This document shows, one piece after another, positions 34,685 to 43,473 of a stretch of DNA of 64,000 nucleotides. A program made the position numbers and the translations under genes. Source of the DNA: Dyella_B sp035486915 (lineage in GTDB: Bacteria; Pseudomonadota; Gammaproteobacteria; Xanthomonadales; Rhodanobacteraceae); the NCBI RefSeq assembly GCF_035486915.1, contig NZ_DATHMR010000015.1, positions 38,587 through 102,586 of the forward strand, in the 5' to 3' direction. The notes beneath the pieces are model-generated. The model was given only the letters and a program-made list of their open reading frames with translations. It searched no databases and had not been told where the DNA came from. Within the stretch, counting starts at the first letter, position 1. Each line of letters starts with the position of its first letter.

Positions 34685-35425
34685 ATGACACAGCGTACGG
34701 CACTCGTTACAGGCGGAACCGGCGGTATTGGTACTGCCATCGTGCGCTACCTGGCCAAACAGGGACATCGCGTCGCCACCAATTACCGCGACGAAGCAAA
34801 AGCCAACGCCTGGCACAAGGCCATGACGGACGAAGGCATCCAGATATGCATGGTACATGGCGATGTCGCCGATCCGGCTTCGTGCGAAGCGATGGTCAGC
34901 GCGGTGCATCACAAGTGCGGCCCGGTCGATATTCTCGTCAACAACGCGGGCATTACACGTGATACGACCTTCCACAAGATGACATATCAGCAGTGGATGG
35001 ACGTGGTGAACACCAACCTCAACGCCTGCTTCAACGTCACGCGCCCGTTGATTGAAGACATGCGCACGCGTAAATGGGGTCGCATCGTGCAGATCAGCTC
35101 GATCAACGGCCAGAAGGGTCAGTACGGTCAAGCAAACTACGCGGCGGCGAAAGCCGGCATGCATGGCTTCACCATTTCGCTGGCGCAGGAAAATGCACGC
35201 TTCGGCATCACGGTGAACACCGTGTCGCCCGGTTACGTGGGCACCGACATGGTGATGGCCGTGCCCGAAGAAGTGCGCGAAAAGATCGTGGCGCAGATTC
35301 CGGTGGGGCGCCTGGGTAAACCCGAAGAAATCGCGCATGCCGTGGCGTTCTTTACCACCGAAGAAGCCAGCTGGATTACCGGCGCCAATCTGGCCATCAA
35401 CGGTGGCCATTACATGGGTTGGTAA
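34685..35425 (+). CDS. phbB: Acetoacetyl-CoA reductase
   Basis: 246-residue NADPH-dependent SDR. Motifs: TGGTGGIGTA near 9-18, NNAG, catalytic Ser and YAAAK in SSINGQKGQYGQANYAAAKAG, and the end INGGHYMGW typical of PhaB. It reduces acetoacetyl-CoA to (R)-3-hydroxybutyryl-CoA for polyhydroxyalkanoate synthesis. A strong AAGGAG precedes the start. The polymerase and thiolase genes are not adjacent. The stop codon lies inside a tandem 16-bp repeat. Confidence 0.9.
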   Translation: MTQRTALVTGGTGGIGTAIVRYLAKQGHRVATNYRDEAKANAWHKAMTDEGIQICMVHGDVADPASCEAMVSAVHHKCGPVDILVNNAGITRDTTFHKMTYQQWMDVVNTNLNACFNVTRPLIEDMRTRKWGRIVQISSINGQKGQYGQANYAAAKAGMHGFTISLAQENARFGITVNTVSPGYVGTDMVMAVPEEVREKIVAQIPVGRLGKPEEIAHAVAFFTTEEASWITGANLAINGGHYMGW

Positions 35426-35463
35426 AGGCTGGGGTTGGTAAAGGCGGGGGTTGGTGAAGCAGG
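35416..35463. repeat. Three tandem 16-bp repeats over the phbB stop codon
   Basis: Three directly adjacent 16-base units beginning GGGTTGGT (35416, 35432, 35448) include the last two codons and TAA of phbB in the first copy. The first two units differ at one base, the third at several. It fills the space to the convergent tcdA stop. Confidence 0.85.
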
Positions 35464-35465
35464 CG

Positions 35466-36251
35466 TCAGCGTTCCAGCAGCTTCTCGATCACCTTGCCGA
35501 CCGCAGCAAACGCAAACGCACCGGTCACATGCGTGGCGGCACCCAAGCCGCCACCGCATGCCAGATTCAACGCATCGCCGCCGGGCGGACGCGTGCCGCA
35601 CACCGTTCCATCCGGCTGCGGGTATTGCACGTTCTGCAGCGAATACACGGCAGACACGCCGAAGTAGCGATCCGGATTGCGGGGAAACCCGAAGTCCTGC
35701 CGGAGCTTCTTGCGGATCAGACTGAACATTGCGTCGTGCTCGGTGCGCGAAAGATCGCGTACGCGAACCTGTGTCGGATCGGTGCGGCCGCCAGCTGATC
35801 CCACCGTCACCATCGGCAACTTGCGGCGTCGACACCAGGCAATCGCTTCGAGCTTCACGCGGAACGCGTCGCACGCGTCCAGCACAACGTCATAGCCACG
35901 ATCCAGCAGCTCATCGAGCGTGGTGGGCGTGAGAAATCGCTCGATGGCTTCCAGACGTATCGCCGGATTGATCGCATGCGCACGCGCGGCGATGACGCCC
36001 ACTTTCGGCTTGCCATACTCGCCATCCAGCGCGTGCAGCTGGCGGTTGGTGTTGGAGACGCAGACTTCATCGGCGTCGATCAACGTGAGCCGGCCGACGC
36101 CCGTGCGTGCCAGCGCTTCCGCTGCCCACGAACCGACACCGCCAATACCGATCACGCACACGTGCGCCTTGGCGAAACGCGCAACGCTGCCTGCGCCGTA
36201 AAGTCGTTCGACGCCGTCGAAACGTTCGGTGGGGAAAGCCGCGCCGGTCAT
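35466..36251 (-). CDS. tcdA: tRNA threonylcarbamoyladenosine dehydratase
   Basis: 261 residues, ThiF/MoeB/E1-like ATP-binding fold: VCVIGIGGVGSWAAEALART at 31-50 with the conserved Arg-region DEVCVSNTNRQLHALDGEYGKPKV. It converts t6A to cyclic ct6A at position 37 of tRNAs. The absence of the zinc CXXC pairs separates it from ThiF/MoeB. C-terminal membrane-like tail is short. Convergent with phbB, divergent from the cytochrome gene. Confidence 0.93.
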   Translation of the reverse strand: MTGAAFPTERFDGVERLYGAGSVARFAKAHVCVIGIGGVGSWAAEALARTGVGRLTLIDADEVCVSNTNRQLHALDGEYGKPKVGVIAARAHAINPAIRLEAIERFLTPTTLDELLDRGYDVVLDACDAFRVKLEAIAWCRRRKLPMVTVGSAGGRTDPTQVRVRDLSRTEHDAMFSLIRKKLRQDFGFPRNPDRYFGVSAVYSLQNVQYPQPDGTVCGTRPPGGDALNLACGGGLGAATHVTGAFAFAAVGKVIEKLLER

Positions 36252-36402
36252 GGATAGCCACCGATCGCAGCGTCAGAAACGCAAGGATTCACGCAAGGAC
36301 CTTCAAGACGTTGATACCCCATTTTAACCGGCCCGTACGCTGGACATGGGGACATATCACTGCGGTATCCTCGGCGCCCATCGTCCCTGGTATGAATAGA
36401 CC

Positions 36403-36792
36403 ATGCGTGCAGCCCTTTTGATAGTGCTCGGACTGGCCATTGGCATTGTCGGCACAGTATTCGCCATGAATGCACTTGAGGATCGAAATCCGCTGCCGCA
36501 CGCGATGATGGTGACGATGAACTTCCACCGCCATCAGCTGCAGCAGGCGATTAGAGGACAGCACTGCGATGCATCGGCCACCGTCGAGCAGTTGCAGAGC
36601 ATGCAGATGCTTTCAAAGGATATTCCGGCCGCTTTCCCGGATGCGCCGCAACCTTTCCTGGACCTCGCCCACCAGCTGCATTCGGCGGTGCAGACCGCCA
36701 CGCAATCGGCACCGGCCGACTGCCCGGCACTTATTGCCGCGCTGAAGCCTGTGGACAAGGTTTGCGGCGACTGCCACAAGCAGTATCGCTGA
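36403..36792 (+). CDS. Membrane-anchored cytochrome c'-like monohaem protein
   Basis: 129 residues with an uncleaved or cleavable hydrophobic N-terminus (3-21) and a four-helix-like body ending in the haem-binding CGDCHKQYR (Cys121-His125) at the extreme C-terminus, as in cytochromes c'/c556. Its redox partner is unknown. The Met/His-rich N-terminal helix (MMVTMNFHRHQLQQ) could supply the distal ligand. A short (5-base) convergent gap separates it from the glycosyltransferase gene. Confidence 0.75.
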   Translation: MRAALLIVLGLAIGIVGTVFAMNALEDRNPLPHAMMVTMNFHRHQLQQAIRGQHCDASATVEQLQSMQMLSKDIPAAFPDAPQPFLDLAHQLHSAVQTATQSAPADCPALIAALKPVDKVCGDCHKQYR

Positions 36793-36796
36793 GCGA

Positions 36797-38368
36797 TCAG
36801 GACCCGGGTTCAGGCTGGACCGCCACGGTTTCTGCCGGGGGCGCCGGGAACATCAGGATCGTGATTTCCTTGCCCTGAGGAATTTCCATGGTCGGCGTGC
36901 CAAGGGCCGCGATGCGGTTCTTGAACGCATCCAGTTCCTCGCGCTTGCCCAGTGCCGAACGACCATTTATGGCCCACACACGACTGCCCTGCTTCCAGCG
37001 CGCCAGTGCCTCGTCCAGTTGCGAAGTCACCACGGCCGTGGATTCGATCGGCAACGTGCCCTTGGGATTGAGCACCGAAAGCATCGTTGGCGCGTTCGGA
37101 TCGGACGTAAACACCGTATCGCCAGGACGCACATTCGCTGCCAGCGTCGCCGCGGCCATATCCCAGCGCGGTTTGGTTTCCGTGCGGTAGACAGGGCCAA
37201 GATTGACTGCGCCCAGCAGGAACAACAGCGTGATCGCCGCCGGCATGACGCGACGCGGAATTGCCGCGGCACCCAAACCCGCCAGCACAAAGAACGGCGC
37301 TGCGCTCCACAGAATGTAGCGCGGCAACAACACAGACTTGAACAGCGATATGACAAGGATCAACAGCGGCAGTACCAGAAACGCCAATATCATCACGCGG
37401 CCTTCCTGGCGATTGCGCATGCGATACAAGCCAATACATCCAAGCAACGCCACGAAGCTGCCTAGCACAGGAACGGCGGTAGGCAGCAGCGCAAATCGCA
37501 CAACGGCAGACATGCGCATCAGGTATACGCTGCTGGCCGTCACCCATAAATGCTTCAGGCTGAGCTCGGGAATCCAGTTGAACTTGTCGATGATGTGGTG
37601 ATCGCCCGCAGCCATGATGGCGCCGTAGAAAGGCAACGTGCAGGCGATAATCGCAATTACGCTGTGTATCCAATTGCGCTGGAAGCCGATACGCCACACC
37701 GGCGAGGGTTCACGGCGAAGCCCACGCCAGATCAAGAACAGCGACAGATTCGAGGCAATCAACCAAGGGGCCGCATCGCCGAGTACATCCAGTGCGGCGA
37801 TGGAACCAAACACATAAGCAGCCCAACCCAAACGATCTGATTCATGCCGACGTACGTCGAGCGAAGCGCGCAAGGGATACTGCGCAAGACGCACCAGGCC
37901 CCACAGCGCAATTGTGATGAGCAACGTAACAAGCGTGTAGGAGCGAGCTTCCTGACCGTACTGCACTTGCAGCGGCGACAACGCCATCAGCAAACCAGCG
38001 AACAATGCAGCACCGCGCCCCCCCAGGCGCCGCGCAATCACAAACACCATGATGGCCGACAAGGCACCGAACAACGCCGAAGGAATACGCAACCATGCGT
38101 CCGTGGAGGTAAACGGTGTCAGCAACTGCAGCAGCATGAAGTACGTGGGCATGTGCCGATTGCTGAAGCTGTCGACAACCAGATCGCCCAATCCCAGATG
38201 CACGCGTTGCGAGGTCAGCGCCTCATCTAGCCAGAGCGGCTGGTGATCGATACGGAACAGCCGAACCGCCAGACCGATAACCAGCACGAACAACATCCAG
38301 GCGATATCCGCCCGTGGCCACTTTTCGGCGGATACGAACTTCAGTTTGTTATCGATCGCCATAAACAT
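36797..38368 (-). CDS. GT39-type (ArnT/PMT-like) integral membrane glycosyltransferase
   Basis: 523 residues, about 10-11 transmembrane helices. The catalytic acidic site lies in the first periplasmic loop, PLWLDEALTSQR near residues 44-55, followed by a QYGQEARSYTLVTLLI segment shared by this family. C-terminal about 130 residues are periplasmic. It uses a polyprenyl-phosphate sugar donor to modify lipid A, protein or another surface glycan; substrate not identifiable. Start could be ATG 38368 or 38362; no strong SD. Confidence 0.85.
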   Translation of the reverse strand: MFMAIDNKLKFVSAEKWPRADIAWMLFVLVIGLAVRLFRIDHQPLWLDEALTSQRVHLGLGDLVVDSFSNRHMPTYFMLLQLLTPFTSTDAWLRIPSALFGALSAIMVFVIARRLGGRGAALFAGLLMALSPLQVQYGQEARSYTLVTLLITIALWGLVRLAQYPLRASLDVRRHESDRLGWAAYVFGSIAALDVLGDAAPWLIASNLSLFLIWRGLRREPSPVWRIGFQRNWIHSVIAIIACTLPFYGAIMAAGDHHIIDKFNWIPELSLKHLWVTASSVYLMRMSAVVRFALLPTAVPVLGSFVALLGCIGLYRMRNRQEGRVMILAFLVLPLLILVISLFKSVLLPRYILWSAAPFFVLAGLGAAAIPRRVMPAAITLLFLLGAVNLGPVYRTETKPRWDMAAATLAANVRPGDTVFTSDPNAPTMLSVLNPKGTLPIESTAVVTSQLDEALARWKQGSRVWAINGRSALGKREELDAFKNRIAALGTPTMEIPQGKEITILMFPAPPAETVAVQPEPGS

Positions 38369-38690
38369 TCACAGCCGAACAAATTGTTTCGATACCGCGT
38401 GTCGTTCGCATGGGTTCATCCTTGGATACCAACGCCGCGCTCCATGACGGACGGGAATCTAACGCGAGCGACATGGATCGGTTGTCAGGTCCATGTGACA
38501 GGTTGGTGCGCGTTCAGTCGCCATCGTTCCCATGACTGGCGACCTACGTATGAAAAATCGATACGACCGACGGAAGCGGTGCGTGGGGAACGGCTATTTT
38601 GCGCCATTTTTGGGGCGTTGGACGCATGTCATCAAAGCGACACACGGCAGCTGAGCGATAACTTGCTCCAAACCTACGTAAAGGCGCTTT
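38369..38690. other. Intergenic region without recognised features
   Basis: About 320 bases between the glycosyltransferase and DUF962 genes, both on the minus strand. The open frame 38243-38767 on the plus strand is mostly a shadow of the glycosyltransferase and has no start signals. No terminator, palindrome or RNA motif was recognised. Confidence 0.6.
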
Positions 38691-38993
38691 TCAAATCTTT
38701 ACCTTGCCGCGCAGCACGTGCCAGTACATCACCCAATCGCCCATCAGGCTGTAAAGAGGGTGACTGAAGGTGGCGGGGCGATTCTTCTCAAATACAAAGT
38801 GACCGATCCACGCAAACCCGTAACCGGCAACCGGCGCGAGCCACAACCAGACCAGTTTTCCAGATACCAGTGCATACACCACAATCAGCAGCACCAGCGA
38901 GCTGCCAATGAAGTGCATCAGGCGGCAACGGCGATCGCGATGCTCGTTGAGGTAAAAAGGATAGAAGTCGCGAAAGCTGGGAAAAGCTGACAT
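38691..38993 (-). CDS. DUF962 (Mpo1-like) small membrane protein
   Basis: 100 residues with two hydrophobic segments (about 30-47 and 50-68). Hallmarks are FYLNEHRDRRCRLMHFIGSSL (residues about 13-33) and FAWIGHFVFEKNRPATFSHPLYSLMGDWVMY (60-90), with conserved histidines that bind Fe2+ in the yeast homologue Mpo1, a 2-hydroxy fatty-acid dioxygenase. Bacterial members are uncharacterised but probably act on lipids. Confidence 0.88.
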   Translation of the reverse strand: MSAFPSFRDFYPFYLNEHRDRRCRLMHFIGSSLVLLIVVYALVSGKLVWLWLAPVAGYGFAWIGHFVFEKNRPATFSHPLYSLMGDWVMYWHVLRGKVKI

Positions 38994-39059
38994 GGCACCT
39001 TACCGGGTGGACTCCAGTTCGTTCAGCCTAACGCCAACCCGCCTGTCCTGCACCATTGT

Positions 39060-39941
39060 TCAGCCTGGTAACGGGATGAACTCGTGCTCATCGCCCGGTA
39101 TTTTGCCGAACCGCTGGGCGGCCCAATCGGCCTTTGCCTGTTCGATACGCTCTCGCGAGCTTGAGACGAAGTTCCACCACAGGTGACGCTCGCCATCCAG
39201 CGGCGCACCACCAAACAGCATCAGGCGCGTCGCTTTGTTCGCATGAACCGCCGGTGCCGATTCACCTGCCTGCGTCGCCATCTGCGCAGCGCCTATCGTG
39301 AGATCGCCCCATGTGACTTCACCCTCGATAACGTGAACACCACGCTCGGCATGTTCTTCGGGCAATGTTAACGATGCGCCAGTTTCCAGTTGCGCTTCAA
39401 TGAAGAACATCGGCGCGAATACTTTCACCGGCGATGCTTTGCCGTAAGCGGTGCCCGCAATCAGCACAAGTTGCGCGTCGTTCTGAACGAGGCGGGGCAA
39501 ACTTTCCGCATCGTGATGGTGAAATTCCGGTGCGACTTCTTCATCGGCACGCGGCAAGGCCACCCACACCTGGATGCCATGCATGCGCTGCCCGCTGCGA
39601 CGCACATCCGGCGGAGTGCGTTCGGAATGGGCAATGCCGCGTCCTGCGGTCATCCAGTTCACGGCACCTGGCGTGATGTCGGCGAGACTGCCCAAGGTAT
39701 CGCGGTGACGAATCGTGCCTTCGAACAACCACGTCACCGTCGCAAGGCCGATATGCGGATGCGGCCTGACATCCATGCCTTTACCTGCGGGCAATTCCGC
39801 AGGACCCATGTGGTCGTAGAAGACGAAAGGCCCGACGTGGCGTACCTGCAAAACAGGCAACATGCGCCGCACCACAAATCCATCGCCAAGATCGTGCAGG
39901 CGTGTATTGTCGATCAAGGTCGGATACGACTGCATGTCCAA
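39060..39941 (-). CDS. Pirin family protein
   Basis: 293 residues, bicupin. Metal-binding motif RPHPHIGLATVTWLFEG (about 59-75) and HSERTP are typical of bacterial pirins (YhaK/YhhW relatives, some with quercetinase activity). The second cupin ends LFGGAPLDGERHLWWNFVSSSRERIEQAK, the common pirin C-terminus. Lies six bases from the following old-yellow enzyme gene on the same strand, so the two are probably co-transcribed. Confidence 0.93.
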   Translation of the reverse strand: MDMQSYPTLIDNTRLHDLGDGFVVRRMLPVLQVRHVGPFVFYDHMGPAELPAGKGMDVRPHPHIGLATVTWLFEGTIRHRDTLGSLADITPGAVNWMTAGRGIAHSERTPPDVRRSGQRMHGIQVWVALPRADEEVAPEFHHHDAESLPRLVQNDAQLVLIAGTAYGKASPVKVFAPMFFIEAQLETGASLTLPEEHAERGVHVIEGEVTWGDLTIGAAQMATQAGESAPAVHANKATRLMLFGGAPLDGERHLWWNFVSSSRERIEQAKADWAAQRFGKIPGDEHEFIPLPG

Positions 39942-39947
39942 TGCTCC

Positions 39948-41006
39948 TTACCAGGCTCGCTGATATTGCTCCGGCGGCGTGAGGCTTGCACCCAATTCCT
40001 GCGCAGCACGACGCGGAAAATAGGAGTCGCGCAGGCTGGCGCGGGCAATCAACACCACATCGGCCGCACCGCCGGCAATGATGCCGTCTGCTTGCGCAGG
40101 CTCGGTAATCAGGCCGACAGCGCCAGTTGGCATTCCCGTTTCCTGACGAATACGCGCCGCAAAAGGCACCTGATAACCCGGCCCCACCGGAATCTTTACG
40201 TGAGGCACAAGACCGCCGCTGGAAGCATCGATGAGATCCACACCCAGCGCCTTGACGTCACCCGCGAGCCGCACACTATCGTCGATCGTCCAACCGCCTT
40301 CGGCCCAATCGGTTGACGATACGCGCAGCCACAGCAGTAAATCCGCAGGCCAGACCTCGCGAACTGCAGCAATGACTTCGCGCACGATACGCGTGCGGTT
40401 TTCAAAGCTGCCACCGTATTCGTCCGTTCGATGATTGCTAAGCGGCGACATGAACTGATGCATGAGATAGCCATGCGCGCCATGTAGCTCGATCAGCTTG
40501 AAACCCGCCTCCTTCGCACGCACGGCGGCCGCGCGAAAATCCGCGATCACTTTGCGAATGCCTGCGGCATCCAGTGCCTGTGGCGTGTGCCAATCCCTGT
40601 CGAAAGCAATGGCCGACGGCGCAACGGTTTGCCACGCGCCCTTGTCAGCCGGCAAGGAACCGCCGCCTTCCCACGGGCGAAACACACTCGCCTTGCGGCC
40701 TGCATGGGCTAGCTGCATGCCTGGTACAGCGCCGTGCGCTTCGATGAAGGCAGCGATGGGACGCCATGCTTCGCGTTGCGCATCGTTCCAGATGCCGGTG
40801 TCGTGCGCTGAAATGCGTCCTTCCGGCGAAACCGCTGTCGCTTCGGTAATCACTGCCCCCGCACCACCCACCGCGCGGCTGCCCAGATGCACAAAATGCC
40901 ACTGGTCGGGCACACCGTCCGTCGCGGAGTACTGGCACATGGGCGAGATGACGATGCGATTGCGAAACGTCACGCTGCGTTGGATATAGGGTTCAAACAG
41001 CTTCAT
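39948..41006 (-). CDS. NADH:flavin oxidoreductase, YqjM/NamA-type old-yellow enzyme
   Basis: 352 residues from ATG 41006 (the frame extends to 41036). FMN-binding TIM barrel: LFEPYIQRSVTFRNRIVISPMCQYSATDGVP, the HGAHGYLMHQFMSPLSNHRTDEYGGSFENR block, and catalytic Cys26 in PMCQYSATDG. The thermophilic-like class reduces alpha,beta-unsaturated carbonyls with NAD(P)H. Gene pair with pirin, a common arrangement for electrophile or quinone stress. Confidence 0.94.
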   Translation of the reverse strand: MKLFEPYIQRSVTFRNRIVISPMCQYSATDGVPDQWHFVHLGSRAVGGAGAVITEATAVSPEGRISAHDTGIWNDAQREAWRPIAAFIEAHGAVPGMQLAHAGRKASVFRPWEGGGSLPADKGAWQTVAPSAIAFDRDWHTPQALDAAGIRKVIADFRAAAVRAKEAGFKLIELHGAHGYLMHQFMSPLSNHRTDEYGGSFENRTRIVREVIAAVREVWPADLLLWLRVSSTDWAEGGWTIDDSVRLAGDVKALGVDLIDASSGGLVPHVKIPVGPGYQVPFAARIRQETGMPTGAVGLITEPAQADGIIAGGAADVVLIARASLRDSYFPRRAAQELGASLTPPEQYQRAW

Positions 41007-41060
41007 GAGAACACCACTTGAGAGGCGAAACCGCACACATGGCGCCGAACCGGCGCACGA

Positions 41061-41972
41061 TCAAGGCTGGATGGCATCGACAGGCCGAACACTTACATCG
41101 CCGATCCATTCGGCCAGCTGTGCAACAAGCGGATTGGGTCCTTTCATCCAGGCGAAGTGATCGGCACGCTGACCCGCCAGACGTTCGGGAGAAACGATAT
41201 CCACGCGTCGCGGCGCCTTGGGCATCTTGTCGAGCAACCAGTCGAGCGACGCCTGCGGCACCAGCCAGTCGTCACGCAAGCGTAGTGCCAGCAGCGGCAC
41301 ATCGAGTTCGGCAAGCTGGTGATCGAGATCCACATCCATGCCCTTCGCGCGATAACGTCCGGTAAGGCCGCTATGCGACCAGTCGGCGATCAGGCCACGC
41401 GCCTCATTGCCGCCGAAACCGATGCGTCGCCCTGGCAAGTGGCCGACCAGACGCGCTAACGGCGAAGCGAGGGAATAGGCGCAGCGGATCATGGCGCGTC
41501 GCGGGAAACAACGCCAATACGGCGCGCCACTGGCAATCAAGGTGATGCCAGCCACATCGCGCGGATGAAGGCTGGCGTAGAGACAGGCGAACTGACCGCC
41601 AAGGCTATGACCACCCATCCATAGTTTTGCGTTCGGCCAACGCGTTTTTACCTCGGTCACACCAACCGGAATGTCCGCTTCCAGCAACTCGCGATAAGCC
41701 CAGTCGCAGTGTCTTCCCGCGCGACGATCGCTGGATCCAATCCCGCGCCATTCGTGCAACGCCATGGCAATTCCATTGGCAGCAAACGCTTCGGCCAAAG
41801 GCAGGTAGTGTTTGGCCGGTACACCCAATGCGGGCAACCAGTAAATGACATCGTGAGGGTATTCGCGCGGCTGCGTAACAATAAGTTCGCTGTGCGCGCC
41901 ATCCCTGGATGTCATGGGAACAACCATGCTCGACGCAACTTGTGTTTGTTTTGATGTGACTAATGCAGACAT
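41061..41972 (-). CDS. Alpha/beta hydrolase
   Basis: 303 residues. Nucleophile elbow GHSLGGQFACLYASLH (Ser near 121), preceded by HEWRGIGSSDRR with the oxyanion-side region. Acid and histidine are near LRLRDDWLVPQ and RADHFAWMKG. Family YheT-like/serine aminopeptidase fold; substrate unknown. It lies 55 bases upstream of the OYE gene on the same strand and may share a transcript with it and pirin. Confidence 0.85.
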   Translation of the reverse strand: MSALVTSKQTQVASSMVVPMTSRDGAHSELIVTQPREYPHDVIYWLPALGVPAKHYLPLAEAFAANGIAMALHEWRGIGSSDRRAGRHCDWAYRELLEADIPVGVTEVKTRWPNAKLWMGGHSLGGQFACLYASLHPRDVAGITLIASGAPYWRCFPRRAMIRCAYSLASPLARLVGHLPGRRIGFGGNEARGLIADWSHSGLTGRYRAKGMDVDLDHQLAELDVPLLALRLRDDWLVPQASLDWLLDKMPKAPRRVDIVSPERLAGQRADHFAWMKGPNPLVAQLAEWIGDVSVRPVDAIQP

Positions 41973-42006
41973 CGGTGCAGGTTAATCAATGCGCATGACA
42001 GATACA

Positions 42007-42032
42007 AAAAGGCCGGCAAATGCCGGCCTTTT
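42007..42032 (-). terminator. Rho-independent terminator of the first cold-shock gene
   Basis: The stem AAAAGGCCGGC / GCCGGCCTTTT with an ATTT loop and flanking A/T tracts sits 26 bases beyond the cold-shock stop on the minus strand. Confidence 0.9.
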
Positions 42033-42057
42033 GATCAATAGAGTTATTGCCAATGGC

Positions 42058-42267
42058 TCAAGCTGGCGCGACTTCGTCGGCCTGCAAGCCCTTCTGTCCC
42101 TGCACAACCTTGAAACTCACCTTCTGCCCCTCTTTCAGGCTTTTGAAACCCGTCCCTGTGATTGCACGGAAATGCACGAAGACGTCGGGGCCATTCTCGC
42201 GGCTGATAAAACCGAAGCCTTTAGCGTCGTTGAACCACTTGACTGTGCCTACCTCACGATCCGACAT
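42058..42267 (-). CDS. Cold-shock protein, CspA family (copy 1)
   Basis: 69 residues, single cold-shock domain with RNP1 KGFGFISRE and RNP2 VFVHFRAI. It binds single-stranded RNA/DNA as an antiterminator-like chaperone. About 85 % identical to the second copy encoded 300 bases upstream. Its leader (42268-42412) shares two conserved blocks with the leader of copy 2, pointing to cold regulation of translation. Confidence 0.96.
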   Translation of the reverse strand: MSDREVGTVKWFNDAKGFGFISRENGPDVFVHFRAITGTGFKSLKEGQKVSFKVVQGQKGLQADEVAPA

Positions 42268-42502
42268 GATTCACTCCATTCGTTCGAGCGTTTGACTCTG
42301 AGACCAGTCGACCCGCCCGGGCCGACGGCTTACTGGGTATGCTGAAAATCGAATGAAGCGATACGGATAAGTCCGCATCGGGACACGCGGGTTACCAAGC
42401 AAACACAGTGGCGTGAGGATAATGATTTTTGTGAATCGATATGTGATGAAAATTTCACATGAGAGCTCACAATTGGAATAAGCCAAAATCAGCTTATTTC
42501 CC
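42268..42502 (-). promoter_or_regulatory. Leader/promoter region of cold-shock gene copy 1
   Basis: About 235 non-coding bases between terminator and start. On the minus strand it contains ACTGTGTTTGC (42399-42409) and CCAGTAAGCCG (42326-42336), both repeated in the leader of copy 2 at 42932-42942 and 42839-42849. The latter is followed in both cases by a G/C-rich hairpin. A long structured 5' leader is usual for csp genes. Confidence 0.6.
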
Positions 42503-42539
42503 AATAAAAAAGCCGGGCATTAAGCCCGGCTTTTTTATT
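42503..42539 (-). terminator. Rho-independent terminator of the second cold-shock gene
   Basis: A 16-bp stem (AATAAAAAAGCCGGGC / GCCCGGCTTTTTTATT) with a 5-base loop, T-rich on both strands, 30 bases beyond the stop of copy 2. Confidence 0.92.
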
Positions 42540-42569
42540 TAAATCGATCTATATCGATCTATAAGGCAA

Positions 42570-42779
42570 TTAGGCCGGAACGACTTCATCAGCCTGCAGA
42601 CCCTTCTGGCCCTGCACAACCTTGAAGCTGACCTTCTGGCCTTCTTGCAGGCTCTTGAAGCCATTGCCCTGGATCGCGCGGAAGTGCACGAAAACATCCG
42701 GGCCATTGTCGCGGCTGATAAAGCCGAAACCCTTGGCATCGTTGAACCACTTGACGGTACCGATCTGACGATCAGACAT
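42570..42779 (-). CDS. Cold-shock protein, CspA family (copy 2)
   Basis: 69 residues from ATG 42779 with GGAG upstream; the frame extends 17 codons further but that part is the leader. RNP1 KGFGFISRD and RNP2 VFVHFRAI. Tandem paralogue of the copy at 42058-42267; each has its own terminator and leader, so they are separate transcripts. Confidence 0.96.
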   Translation of the reverse strand: MSDRQIGTVKWFNDAKGFGFISRDNGPDVFVHFRAIQGNGFKSLQEGQKVSFKVVQGQKGLQADEVVPA

Positions 42780-42945
42780 GAAACACACTCCAAAACTAGG
42801 ATTTTCAAAAAGAGACTCGATCTCCCGCATACGGGAGCCGGCTTACTGGTGTGCTAAGGAAAACCCTAGGGGTGAGCGATGAGGCAGATCGTAATCGGCT
42901 GCATCGGGTCACGAAACTCTGGTGACCCCGGCAAACACAGTCCCG
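42780..42945 (-). promoter_or_regulatory. Leader region of cold-shock gene copy 2
   Basis: The minus strand contains ACTGTGTTTGC (42932-42942), CCAGTAAGCCG (42839-42849) followed by a perfect hairpin CTCCCG-tatg-CGGGAG-type (42826-42838 region), and GGAG near the start. The same two blocks occur in the leader of copy 1 with different spacing (83 versus 63 bases). Confidence 0.6.
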
Positions 42946-43055
42946 CCATCATACCTGCAAATACCGGCATAACGCGAATACATGTTCAAGAAAGACGCAC
43001 TTTAAGGCTCGCGCTATGCTAGCCATGCTCAATTCGAGCTCAAAAAATAGCATCC

Positions 43056-43463
43056 ATGGAAGCGGCTAATTCGACAGGTATCTTTCGTCTTTCTTACGCG
43101 TGCCGGTGGGCTTGCCTCGCCGCCGGGCTGCTGATGGGAGGGTGTAGCCACACCGTCCGTAAGAACCCTACACCGCCTCCCACCCCGCCGTACAAGCAGG
43201 CCGTTATCACGGGAATTTCCACCTGTGACGCCTATTTGAATAGCTATCTGACCTGCCATCGTGCTGCGGGCACGTACAACGACGCAACGCTGCAGACGCA
43301 CTATCAGACGATGACGCAGAGCCTGCAGCACGACGCAAACGATCCACTGGTGCGGCCCTATCTCAATGATCGCTGCGTAGGCCTGACGCAACAGATGACT
43401 GCTGCGTTGAACGGACGCTCCTGCGCAACGCAAGCCGCCAGGACCACAACCGCTCCACATTGA
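43056..43463 (+). CDS. Putative lipoprotein of unknown function
   Basis: 135 residues with a lipoprotein signal: hydrophobic stretch and lipobox LLMGGC (Cys at about 30). The mature protein has a Pro/Thr spacer and two short CxxxxxxxxC-type cysteine pairs (TCDAYLNSYLTC, RCV...SC), which may form disulphides. No known domain. Convergent with the YcaQ-type gene (10-base gap). Confidence 0.7.
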   Translation: MEAANSTGIFRLSYACRWACLAAGLLMGGCSHTVRKNPTPPPTPPYKQAVITGISTCDAYLNSYLTCHRAAGTYNDATLQTHYQTMTQSLQHDANDPLVRPYLNDRCVGLTQQMTAALNGRSCATQAARTTTAPH

Positions 43464-43473
43464 ACCCAACTCC

